Shown piece after piece: positions 35,840 through 45,745 of a stretch of 64,000 bases of DNA. Each line of letters begins with the position of its first letter. Position 1 is the first letter of the stretch. The notes beneath the pieces are model-generated. The model saw only the letters and a program-made list of their open reading frames with translations. It was not told the DNA's origin and ran no database searches. The DNA is taken from positions 34,058,171-34,122,170 of the forward strand of contig CM060194.1 of the NCBI GenBank assembly GCA_030549335.1, read 5' to 3'. The position numbers were made by a program, and so were the translations under genes. The DNA comes from Pontederia crassipes (Eukaryota; Streptophyta; Magnoliopsida; Commelinales; Pontederiaceae).

Positions 35840-36169
35840 TGTTGTTGTTTCACTCAATTTCGACACACTCCCAATCATGATTCTGCGATGATTTTGCAGA
35901 ATTATCATACTCAAATTGTTTGTGTTTGAATAAATGAAAGAGTAGAACACAGGAGAAAAGAATGGGGCAACACACATTTTCTGACATTTCATTAGACATT
36001 AAATACAAAGGTCAAAATAATTGACTACTAACTCAAACTGACTCAAACTCTAACTGGCCAGTAATAAAAGATAGTAATCGCTGCTTCTGAGACAAAGCTT
36101 TAACAAATAATAAAATAAATTTGAACACTCGTAAACATATAACAATAGGTTCTAATACATCATCTAACA
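35840..36169 (-). repeat. 3' LTR of copia B
   Basis: This 330-bp LTR aligns along its length with 40923-41237. Immediately to its right, on the minus strand, is the purine tract AAGGAGGAGAA, the polypurine primer expected before a 3' LTR. Confidence 0.9.
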
Positions 36170-36309
36170 TTTCTCCTCCTTGGATTAGAGACCTGGACAA
36201 ATTCTAATTTCATTATTCAACTGACTAAACTAACGAACAGCAAGAGGCTTGGTGAAGACAGCAGCTATTTGAAGACATCAGCAAGATAGTGCCACCTCCT
36301 TTTCCTTGT

Positions 36310-36672
36310 TTAGTCCTGCCATAAAAAAACTGGATTCTGAGCAATCACAATTGCAGCTTGATTGTTCACATATATCACAGTTGGACCATTCTCTTGCAAT
36401 CCCAAATCATATAATATCTTTCTAAGCCATACTGCATGCTTGGCAACTTCATTTGCAGTAACAAATTCAGCTTTTGATAGTGCCACTATATTTTGCTTGT
36501 TTGAGCTCCATGAGAAGCAACCTGATCCAAGTGAAAAATAGAAACCTGTTGTGCTTCTCATGCTTTCCACTGAACCCCTCCAATCACTATCCACAAAGCC
36601 AACTAACTTCATCTCAGGGACCCCTTTAAATTTTATACCATAACTCTGAGTCCCTCTAAGGTATTTGAACAC
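36310..36672 (-). pseudogene. Copia B RNase H
   Basis: A 120-codon open piece shows the copia RNase H pattern: RGTQSYGIKFKG, GFVDSDWRGSVESMRSTTGF (Asp-Ser-Asp), SWSSNKQNIVALSKAEFV (acidic Glu in the AE pair) and IYVNNQAAIVIAQNPV, where the usual Asp-Asn is Asn-Asn. That last catalytic Asp is therefore lost. The domain would remove RNA during cDNA synthesis. Confidence 0.9.
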
Positions 36673-36679
36673 CTTTTTG

Positions 36680-38500
36680 CTACTCAGCTACATAATTAAG
36701 GAATCTTGAGTGGTTGTTAGATACATTAAACAACATACTATCCTTTTGTATTCAAACTCATGCTCAAAATCTTGCACATAACTCTTGCGTAACTTCTCTT
36801 TCTAATTAACAGGAGTAGTGAGTATCTTGCATTCTTCCATTTTAAACTTATTCCCTCATATATACTTCCTCTGACAAATAAATATTTCATCATCTTTTTT
36901 ATGAATCTCCATGCCTAGAAAGTAAGACATTTTTCTCAAATCTATCATTTCAAATTTCTTCGTGAGTCTTGCCTTAAGCTTCAATATCTTATTCTCCTCA
37001 ATAATCAGCAAATCATCAACATAAATAGACATCACTACTAGACCATTTTCACTTTGTTTGTAGTATAAAGTGACTTCACTTAGACTCTTCTGGAACTCAA
37101 GCTGACTAAGATAGCAATCAATTTTGTTGTACTAAGCTCTAGGAGCTTGCTTCAGCAGCACTTTCTTCAATTTATAAACTTTATATTCATATCCTTTGAT
37201 TTCAAATCCTTCTGGTTGATCTACATAAATGTCTTTAGATAGATCACTATTTAGAAAAAGCTGATTTCATATATAGGTGATAGATGATCCACCTTTTTTT
37301 AGGAGCACCAGCTATTAGCAATCTGATGGTGTCCATGCGAGCAACAGTGTAGTCCACTCCACTAACTTAAGCGTATCCCTTCACAACTAATTTGGCTTTA
37401 TACTTGTTCACTGTGCTTAGTCTTCTTCTAATCAGGCTTAAGCACAAGTTGTCATGTAACGACCTCAATTTTCGTTAAATAATTTTATTGATTTATAGGA
37501 TCTAGAAAATTATTATTTAATATTCTTGAATCATTTAATTTCAAAATATGGGATAAGTGTAAAGATAAGATGGAGTTTGAAAAGATATGGAATTGTGATG
37601 GAGATAATTATGGGATTATTAAGTAAATTCAGATTTAATTAAATCTGAATCATTATGGAGTGATTAATTAATGATGGATGGCTAAGATTGGCTCTAATAG
37701 AAGCGAAAACCCAAGCCCACATCTATAAATAGGCATTGAAGGGTGGTTGGAAACCCCCTTTCAACCAAACAAAATTTTAGCCTCATGATATTGAATCGAA
37801 AATTATTAAATTGGATAGTGTCATAGTGATTATGCATAATTGATTATCATTAATTGTTAATTGATATTTATTAGTCTTTTGACCTCTTTCTTGATCCTCT
37901 TAATTGATTTATGGCTATATTGATTTATTGATTTATCGATTATTGAGTCCTATCCTATTGATCCATCCAGTGCTCTATTGATTATTGTATTACATTGTTA
38001 TCTATTTTAATGAGCATTGTTGCATTATTGTTATAGTTGGACCCTACGTACTGAGTATTCTTATACTCATGGGTTTTTCCCTACATATGAATTCATGCAG
38101 ATGATAGAAGATGGTGATGTTGATGCAAGAGGTCAAGCTCAGTGATAGAGATGTTGCACATGGTATAAGATTATGTCCTACTAGATTCATATATTAGTTA
38201 TTACTTTTCCGCACCTTTAGTATTGTGGATTTATGGACATTCCAACTCCTTTAACATTATGAATTTTTAGATGTTCTTATTATATTTCTGCAAAATATTT
38301 TATATATCTGGGACAACTCTGAGCACGTGAAAGTCGTCTCAGGGCGTTACATGCCATGTGTTATTCTTGTTGATCATGCTCCATTCTTCTCTCATTGCAG
38401 ATATCCACTCAGCATTTTCTTTTGCTTCCTCCACATTTTCTGGTTCTAACAAAGTCACATTACATCTAGCACAGACCTCTCCTAGTGATCTGGTACCTTA
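36680..38500 (-). pseudogene. Copia B reverse transcriptase, split and frameshifted
   Basis: The RT is spread over several frames. Pieces equivalent to LTKKFEMIDLRKMSYFLGME (about 36900-36980) and the following QRKYI segment are readable. The YVDD box region maps near 37010-37040, where a VMSIYVDDLLIIEENKIL-like run is legible. The upstream half is interrupted by the solo LTR at 37455-38351. Multiple stops make it non-functional. Confidence 0.6.
37455..38351 (+). repeat. Gypsy solo LTR nested in copia B
   Basis: The 897-bp insert begins TGTAACGACC and ends GGGCGTTACA, standard chromovirus LTR ends. It is flanked by TGTCA (37450-37454) and TGCCA (38352-38356), a target duplication with one change. 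It contains a TATA-like TATAAATAGG near 37722 and the TACTGAGTATTCTTATACTC motif seen in other LTRs here. No internal region is present, as expected after recombination between two LTRs. Confidence 0.88.
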
Positions 38501-38559
38501 CACAAGTAAATGATTTACTAGTTCATCTTCAATCAACTCAAACTCATTCTGCAGAAACT

Positions 38560-39320
38560 CATTCTATAGATCTGCTTCAACCACAATGCTTTTATTGTCA
38601 ATATTTTTCTCTTCACATGGTATACTAACCCATCTTTTATCTTCACAAAAGATTACATCTCTACTCACAATAATCTTTTGCGCATTTGGACAATACACTC
38701 TATAGGCTTTAGACTGAGAACTATACCCCACAAAGATAGCAGTTTCACCTCTATGATCAAGTTTATCTCCACTGATTGAAGAAGTCAAGTAATAACATAA
38801 ACAGCCAAAAATATTCAGTCCACTAACCTTTGGTTTGAAGCCATATCATGCCTCAAATGATGTCAGCTTGTTGAGAGCCCTAGTTGGTATCCTATTCAAT
38901 AAGAAGACAACAGTATTCATTGCCTCTGCCTAAAAACTTTTGAATAGTTGCTTGCCTGCATCTTGCCATCTCCATAATGCTTCAATTTTTTCTTTCACTC
39001 ACCCCATTCTGCTGAGGAGTATAAGGAACTGTGAACTGATGCTTTATGCCTGAATTTTCATAGATGGTTTTGAACCCTTTTGAGATATACTCACCACCAT
39101 TATCAGTCTTTATTATATTGATTTTATAGTTTGCTTCATTTTCCACCTTCTGTTTGAACCTTAGAAATACTTCATGAACTTCATATTTCTGTTTAAGGAA
39201 AAAAACCCAGCAAAACCTTGTCCAATCATCAATAAAGTTTACGAAGTACGTGCTTTTATTCAAAGACTCTTTTGGCATTGGTCCACAAACATCTGAGTGC
39301 AAAAGTTACAGTTTCTCCTT
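38560..39320 (-). pseudogene. Copia B integrase
   Basis: The catalytic core is open at 39302-38982, with first Asp in HSDVCGPMP, second in IIKTDNGGEYIS and Glu in PYTPQQNGVSERKN, so the DDE triad is complete. The C-terminal part is at 38788-38564 (GETAIFVGYSSQSKAYRVY). The two are separated by a worn stretch with frameshifts. Copia integrase joins element cDNA to the host genome. Confidence 0.85.
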
Positions 39321-39589
39321 AGCCCTCCATGTTGTTTTCTAGAATGATTTCTTTACTACCTTTCCTTGCAAGCATGCTTCACAATGAGAGACTTCACTAC
39401 CCAACTGAGGCAAGTCTTCAACTAAGCTGTGCTTTTGCATAAACTGCAACCCCTTCTGTGAAAATATCCCAGCCTCTTGTGCCATAACTCCTCTTGACTT
39501 TGCACACATGTCATAGCCATGCTTTCTTCACTTGCAGGATCAAAGGCAAATGTTTTATTTTTCATAGGAATTATGAAGAGAGGTTTTCC

Positions 39590-39900
39590 CTATTCATCAG
39601 CAATAGCACACTCATTCCTTTCAAATATAATCTTCATACCTTTTTCAACTAGCTGTCCCACACTTAGAAGATTCAGATCTATCTTGGGAACATAATAGAC
39701 ATTTAACATCAGCCTCACTCCTCCAGTGCTTTCAAGTAACACATTGCCTCTTCCTTCAACTTGTAAGAGGTCACCATTGTCAATCCTCACTTTGGTACTG
39801 AATGATCTATCATTATCAGTGAAAATTGTATCATTTCTATACATATGATTGGAACATCCACTGTCTACAAGCCATCCATCACATGAGACCTGAGACACAA
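39590..39900 (-). pseudogene. Copia B protease
   Basis: The aspartic protease core WLVDSGCSNHM carries the Asp-Ser-Gly, and the segment down to VYYVPKIDLNLLSVGQLVEK is the conserved end before integrase in copia polyproteins. It overlaps in a different frame with the preceding zinc-knuckle piece, which indicates a frameshift. Confidence 0.85.
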
Positions 39901-40800
39901 AACTTGAAGCAACAAACAATTGCTCCACTTCTCCTGTAATAGCCTCTCCTTGTTGAGAACTCTTTCCTTTGCGTATCCTCTCCACATGTCCATCTTCCAC
40001 ACTTCCTACACTTCACATTTGGTCTTCTCCAACACCTAAAGAAAAGATGACCCTTCTTTCCACAATGCTTGCAAGCTTCGTCACTTCCCTTCTTTTCTTG
40101 TGCATCAATTGCACTGATGATTACCAGATTGGTTTTTGTGCTTCTTCTCACCACTTCCATATTTCAATCTAGCCTGCATTGCACCTTCAATAAGCTCATC
40201 GCCTCTCCTTAATACCCTCCTTTGTTCTTGTGTTTGAATATCACTCACTACTTTAGCAAATTGCAACTATGATATTTCTTTTGTGTTCTCAAGAGACGCC
40301 ACAATAGCTTCAAAATTTTCAGGCATAGAACATAAAAGCTTCTCAACAAGTCTTTCCTCTCCAATATCAATGCCCAACAATGCTAATTTGTTGCTAAATG
40401 TAATAGTTTAGTAGCTCACTTTCCTTCATCTACACCCTTTCTAGCTCCCTTTTAAGGTTGATAGCCTTCATTCCCTTTATCTTCTTATTGCCCTTATAAG
40501 CCTTTTTGCATATAGTCCCAAATTTCTTTTGTAGAGTTCAGATGCATAATCCTGTTAAAAATTACAGGAGTAACATCAGCATAAAAAGATGCTCTTGCCT
40601 TAGCCTTTCTGGTTGTGTGCTCTTTGTAAATCTTGATCTGATTGAGAGTTGGATTTTGTTCCAATGGTTGCACTTCAGACTCTTCTTCCACTACCTCCTA
40701 TAGATGATCAGCTCCTTCAAGGAATGCTTTCATCCTCACTTTCCAGACTTGTTAATTGCTGCCATCAAGGATTGGAGGAGCAATGCTTGATAGTCTAGTA
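39901..40800 (-). pseudogene. Copia B gag with CCHC knuckle
   Basis: Gag pieces include ILDGSN and KVRMKAFLEGADHL near 40780-40720, then KARASFYADVTPVIFNRIMH (about 40600) of the UBN2-type Gag domain, and an intact zinc knuckle CKHCGKKGHLFFRC at 40032-40073. Stops and shifts separate the pieces. The protein would package element RNA. Confidence 0.75.
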
Positions 40801-40826
40801 ATTATCGATGTAGCCTCCATCACCAT

Positions 40827-40968
40827 AGCCCTTAAGATGTTAACAATACCTTGTTTGTTTCACTCAATTCTGACACACTCCCACTCATGATTCTGCAAGC
40901 CCTTAAGATGTTAACAATACCTTGTTGTTTCGCTCAATTCTGACACACTCCCACTCATGATTTTGCAA
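40827..40968. repeat. 71-bp tandem duplication across LTR/leader border
   Basis: AGCCCTTAAGATGTTAACAA recurs at 40827 and 40898, a period of 71. The unit holds the element leader plus the first ~45 bp of the adjoining LTR end, so an extra LTR stub (about 40852-40897) precedes the real LTR that starts at 40923. Confidence 0.85.
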
Positions 40969-41237
40969 TGATTTTGCAGAATTCTCACGCTCAAACTATT
41001 TGTGTTTGAATAAACAAGAGAGTAGAACACAAGAGAAAAGAATGACATTTTCGGACATTTCATTAGACATTAAATACAAAGGTTAAAATAACTGACCACT
41101 TACTCTAACTAACTCAAACTCTAACTGACCACTAATAAAAGATATTAAATGCTGCTTCTGAGACAAAGCTTTAAGAAATAATTAAATAAAACTGAACACA
41201 CATAAATATACAACATGTTCTAATACATCATCTAACA
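40923..41237 (-). repeat. 5' LTR of copia B
   Basis: This aligns with 35840-36169 and ends CTAACA next to the GTCCC target duplication. It is slightly shorter than the left LTR because of small deletions, including one near 41040. Confidence 0.88.
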
Positions 41238-41242
41238 GTCCC

Positions 41243-42050
41243 TGCTCACAAACAAGTTCATTTCGTAGCCTATCTGACTGAAAGGAGGAGCATCCACATG
41301 GTGGGAGTGCCTCCAAGCCAGAAGACATCATCAAGAGAAGAACCTTGTTCAATCCTGGGTGAAGATGAAACAACTTCTCAGAGATAGGTTCCTTCCACCT
41401 GGCTTTGAACAAACTCTATACCAACAGTGGCAAGATTGCAACAGCGAAGTGGTTATGTTCTCTTATACACCACAAAATACCATAGGCTATCTTCACGAAT
41501 TGACTTGGAGCAATCTCAAGCCCAACAAATTGCTCACTATGTAGGAGGTCTTCGACCCAGCATTTGAGATCATGTGGAAATGAATTCTACATACTCATTA
41601 TATGAGGCTATTACCTTGGCGAAAAGAACTAAGCAACATAGGGCATTTTTTGTTTAGGAGAAAAAGTTTTAAGCCTTTAATTTTTTTACTTCCAAATAGT
41701 AGAACCACCCAAGCACCGACACCACCAACCTACAAGGTAAACACGGCCAAACAAGCATTGCAAGACCATCAACTACTATGGCTGGAAGGACTTCCAATCC
41801 TTATGGGCGTCCTAATCCACCCATCTGTTATAGATGTTGACAACTTGGTCATCGCTCTAATGAATGCCCGCAAGGCGCACTTGTCAACTTCACTAGCTGT
41901 GAAGATGCACCTTCTGAAGAGTCTCAGGAAATTGAAAATGGGGACAACATTGAAATTGATGAGATACCCGCTGACGAAGAAGGAGAGCACCTGTCCTATA
42001 TCATCCAAAAAAATCCTCCTCACCCCAAGAAGCGAATCATCCTCCTAATG
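41243..42050 (+). pseudogene. Element A gag, second part, with zinc knuckle
   Basis: Gag resumes after copia B (QVHFVAYLTERR in place of the usual KLVAYKL-like segment) and continues through a changed frame. The CCHC knuckle at 41825-41866 reads C-Y-R-C-stop-QLGHRSNEC: the spacing is correct but a TGA at 41837 interrupts it. An acidic segment follows (GDNIEIDEIP). Non-functional. Confidence 0.7.
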
Positions 42051-42480
42051 ACATCAGATATTCCGTACACGATGTATTGTTCATGGTAAACTTTGTGATG
42101 TAATCATTGATGGAGTAGCTCTGAAAATATAGTATCAAAAATTGTGGTTGACAAGTTGAAGCTGCTAACAGAATTGCATTCTGCACCATATAGTGTTGGA
42201 TGGATCATGAAAGGCAATGATATAAAGGTGTCAGAATGATGTAGATTTCCTTTGGCTATTGGGAGGAGCTATAGAGATGTACTTTTGTGATGTCCTCGAA
42301 ATGGATGCATGTCACCTTATTTTGGGAAGACCATGGCAGTTCAATGTATGCACGCAACACGATGGGCATGCAAACACTTACACCATAGAGGTTAATGGGC
42401 ACCGTATCAAATTGCTTCCTTGTCAAGTGAAGCTGACAAGAAGATGTCTCCACAGCTACAGAACCTCCTAATTGTGAACT
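42051..42480 (+). pseudogene. Element A protease
   Basis: Pieces include SKIVVDKLKLLTELHSAPYS, VGWIMKGNDIKVSE and CDVLEMDACHLILGRPWQFN, the typical protease segment of this gypsy branch. The usual Asp-Gly-Gly-Ser active-site region near 42100 is frameshifted. Confidence 0.7.
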
Positions 42481-42584
42481 CTAGCGAGTTATCTGTTGCG
42501 GTCAAGGAAGAAAAGGTATTACTAGCTTTAGTGATGCGAGGAGAAATCACAACGCTCCAATCTAACGATCCACGAATATATCAG

Positions 42585-43224
42585 CTGCAACATGAGTTTG
42601 CTGATATTTTTAGTGAAAATCAACCCTTGGCTTACCACCACAATGAGACATTGATCATCAAATTGATTTGATACCCGGAGCCAGCTTGTTGAATCTTGCA
42701 CATTATCGCATGAGTCCTCATGAACATGAGATTCTACAAGCTCGAGTTGAAGATTTATTGCAAAAGGGTCCCATAAGAGAGAGTCTCAATCCCTGTGCAA
42801 TACCAGCCCTCTTGGTGCCAAAGAAAGATGATAAATGTCGAATGTGTGTAGATAGATAGTTGTGCAATTAATAAAATCACAATTAAGTATCATTTTGCAA
42901 TAATCCCTCGATTGGACGACATGCTTGACATGTTGAGCTAGGGCAAAGGATTTCTCCCAACTGGATCTACGAAGTGGGTATCATCAAATCAGGATTGCCC
43001 TTTGAGATGAGTGGAAGACAACCTTCGAGACTAAAGAAGACTTATATGAATGGTTAGTGATGTCTTTTCGGTTATCTAATGCACCTAGTACGTTTATGCG
43101 TCTAATGAACCAGACATTGGAGTCATTCATTGGACAATTTGTCATTGTTTACTTCGATGACACCCTCACTTATAGCCTCAATGAAGATTATCACCTCCGC
43201 CACTTATGAGAAGTCCTTAATACA
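42585..43224 (+). pseudogene. Element A reverse transcriptase
   Basis: The RT begins with [20 protein letters not shown] and [16 protein letters not shown], then continues through a stop and shifts to a QLDLRSGYHQIRIAL-like region near 42955 and [19 protein letters not shown]-like sequence near 43080. The active-site box is intact as YFDD (43150-43161). In-frame stops at 42860 and after WR/DE-W near 43008 inactivate it. Confidence 0.75.
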
Positions 43225-43925
43225 TTGAGACACCATACATTGTATGTGAACTCGAAAAAGTATAAGTTCATGACGGACCATCTTTTATTCCTTGGCTATA
43301 TCATTAGTGCAATAGGCATCCGGGTGGACAATGAGAAAGTCAATGTCATCTGCTCCTGGCCAACACCCAAAGGCATCCATGAAGTCGGAAGCTTTCTTGG
43401 GCTAGCCTCCTTCTATCGCAGGTTTATACATAACTTCAGCACGATTGTTGCACCTTTGATAGACTGCATTAAGAAAGGCCAACTCCATTGGACAAAGGCC
43501 ACTGATGCAAGCTTTATTGAACTTAAGTGTCAACTCACTTCAGCCCCAATGCACGTGCTCCATTGGAATTCCAAACTTTGACAAAATCTTCATAGTTGAG
43601 TGTGATGCCTCAACGATTAGTATTGGTGGGGTTCTATTACAAGAGGGGTATCATGTTGCCTATCACAGTGAAAAGCTAAATGTGGCAACGGTGGATGACA
43701 TATGAGCAAGAGTTCTATTCAGTAGTACAATCCCTCAAGCATCGGGAACATTACCTCATTTACAAAGAATTTGTTATGTTCACTGAACATGAGGCCCTCA
43801 AGCATTTGCAGAACTAGTCACAAATTAATCAAATGCATGGAAAGTGGGTGATATTTTTTGAACAAGTTTACATATGTGCTAAAGCACAAATCTGGAACAT
43901 AAAATTGTGATGCTAATGCCTTAAG
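43225..43925 (+). pseudogene. Element A RNase H region
   Basis: The RT tail LFLGYIISAIGIRVDNEKV and GSFLGLASFYRRFIHNFSTI is open to 43581. The RNase H start VECDASTISIGGVLLQEGYH (the first catalytic Asp in ECDAS) is in another frame from 43580. The rest to about 43925 is broken. Confidence 0.75.
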
Positions 43926-44382
43926 CTGAAGATCCAATTTACTTGTTGTGCTACACTCTGAGATCCTCAGCTTCAATAAGCTCAAAAACTTGTATGCTAA
44001 TGATGCATATTTTAGAGAACTTTGGGAGCATTGCCTACTACGACAACCAGCAAAGGGCCTACACATTCAAGATGGATTTCTATTTGCAAGTAACAAGCTC
44101 AGCATTCATTCCCAGGACATCACCTTGGGAGTTGATTTTACGTGACTTACACGACGGCGGGCTTAGAGGATGCTTTGGCAAGGATAAATGATAGCGATGA
44201 TTGAGGCTTGTTATTACTGGCCACAACTGAACAAAGATGCTACAAATTTTGTATGTTGATGTCAAGTCTGCCAGATCGCTAAGGGGCATATCCAAAATGT
44301 AGGATTATACCAACCCTTTCCTATTCCTCATGGCCCATGATTGGACATTTCAATGGATTTTGTTCTAGGTTTTCCACGTACT
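43926..44382 (+). pseudogene. Element A integrase, first part
   Basis: An LHDGGLRGCFGKDK segment near 44150 is the H-x-GG-x2-GHFG-x-DK start of the integrase zinc domain, with the second His changed to Cys. YYWPQLNKDA-like and CQVCQIAKG-like pieces follow in other frames. The core starts SMDFVLGFPRT and stops at 44382 where element C inserted. It resumes at 50153. Confidence 0.7.
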
Positions 44383-45721
44383 TGATGCATGATATTTTTT
44401 ACATATTTATTTCATATCATTCAATCTATTTTTCATAATTTTATTCTAACATATATAAACTTGTCCTCACTTTTAATTAATTTTTTCAAGGAATGGTACC
44501 TAAATTCTTATTTTTTATTTCTGCAGCAGCCCACATGGCCTGCGTCATTCCAACACAATCTGTGTTATCCATCTAACACGGCCCACGTTGTTCAAACACA
44601 GTCCACGTTTTCCAACAACATAACCCACGTTTCTTTCAAACATGGTCCATGTTAGTCAGCAATCACCATATTTTCAAAATCTGAAAGATTGGACGAAAAT
44701 CATTCTAACAATATATAAAATAATTCGTGTTATTAATTTCACCATATTTCCTTAGTCAAATAATTATATTCTGATTAATGCAGCATTGATGACACCATCC
44801 GTGTTGATTCTAAGGGCAGATGCATTTTTTACTATAAAAGGTGTACATATCACCTGCCTTAATCATCCAAGTCTAGAATTCAAAATTCATAGCAAAAGCA
44901 GAAAAAGAGAGCCTATGGTCATCTACTCGGCGGAGATTCTTCTAGAGGAGTTTAAATATTTTTTTAAGAGATTATTTCTCCTTTTTTATCTTTTAATCTC
45001 TTGTTTTATCTCTTTACCGCAGTCTTAATAATTTCTCAATCTATGTAATAGAGTTCTAATTAGAATTCATTTATGTTGGACTTTGTTAGATCATTGAATA
45101 AGATTTACTTTTCTGAATTTTCTTAATATGTATGCTGATTTTAATACTCTCGAGTATTCGATTTTAACTCGTTGGTATTATCAAAATTTGTTCTTTTGAC
45201 CTCTCTCAGTTTATTGATCTTTCGCTCTTTTCGATAAACATTTCATATTCCATCCCTATTTGGTCGGTTGAGATTTGGATATTTGTGGACCATTAACTCA
45301 CTCGGTTGAGGTGTTTTTGAGATAGGATTGCATCGCTAAAGCATCTTGTCAAAAATTAGTTAAAGATTGATTCAATTGAACTTTCTCTCTCTAATATTAA
45401 GAGAAGATACTTAGGTCATCTAGTTTGAGTCCTTTACGTTTTAGCATCCTTCCCATCAGATAATTCAAAATTATTTTAGATCTTACATTCAAGGATATTG
45501 GTACTCTCATCTTATATGAACATCTCTAACATATATATATTGGGACTTTAGACTGAATCCATTTTAATTCTCTTTGTTTTATTTCTTTTGAATAAAATAC
45601 TATCGATTTTTCTCATCTAACTGAATTAAGAAAAAAGATAAAGATAGACTAATCTTTGTGGGTTCGACACTCTTCTCACTCTTCTCACTAGTATTTACGC
45701 TATATACAAAAATTCGCATCA
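44383..45721 (+). repeat. 5' LTR of element C
   Basis: The 1339-bp LTR has CGGTCCGTG-like palindromic words at 44530-44660, a TATAAAAGG-type box near 44833 and ends TTCGCATCA before the PBS. Confidence 0.88.
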
Positions 45722-45745
45722 AGTTTTTGACATCGTTGTCGGAGA
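45722..45745 (+). other. Primer-binding site of element C
   Basis: AGTTTTTGACATCGTTGTCG (45722-45741) is a slightly changed form of the Tat/Athila primer site that reads AGTTTTTGGCGCCGTTGCC. Confidence 0.75.

Larger units (their letters stand above)
35840..41237 (-). mobile_element. Ty1/copia element B, inserted in element A gag
   Basis: Ends are fixed by the target duplication GTCCC at 35835-35839 and 41238-41242, and by LTRs TGTTG...CTAACA at both ends. Read leftward the order is gag, CCHC knuckle, protease, integrase, RT and RNase H; integrase before RT is the copia order. The coding frames carry many stops and shifts. A gypsy solo LTR (37455-38351) is nested in the RT region. Confidence 0.92.
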
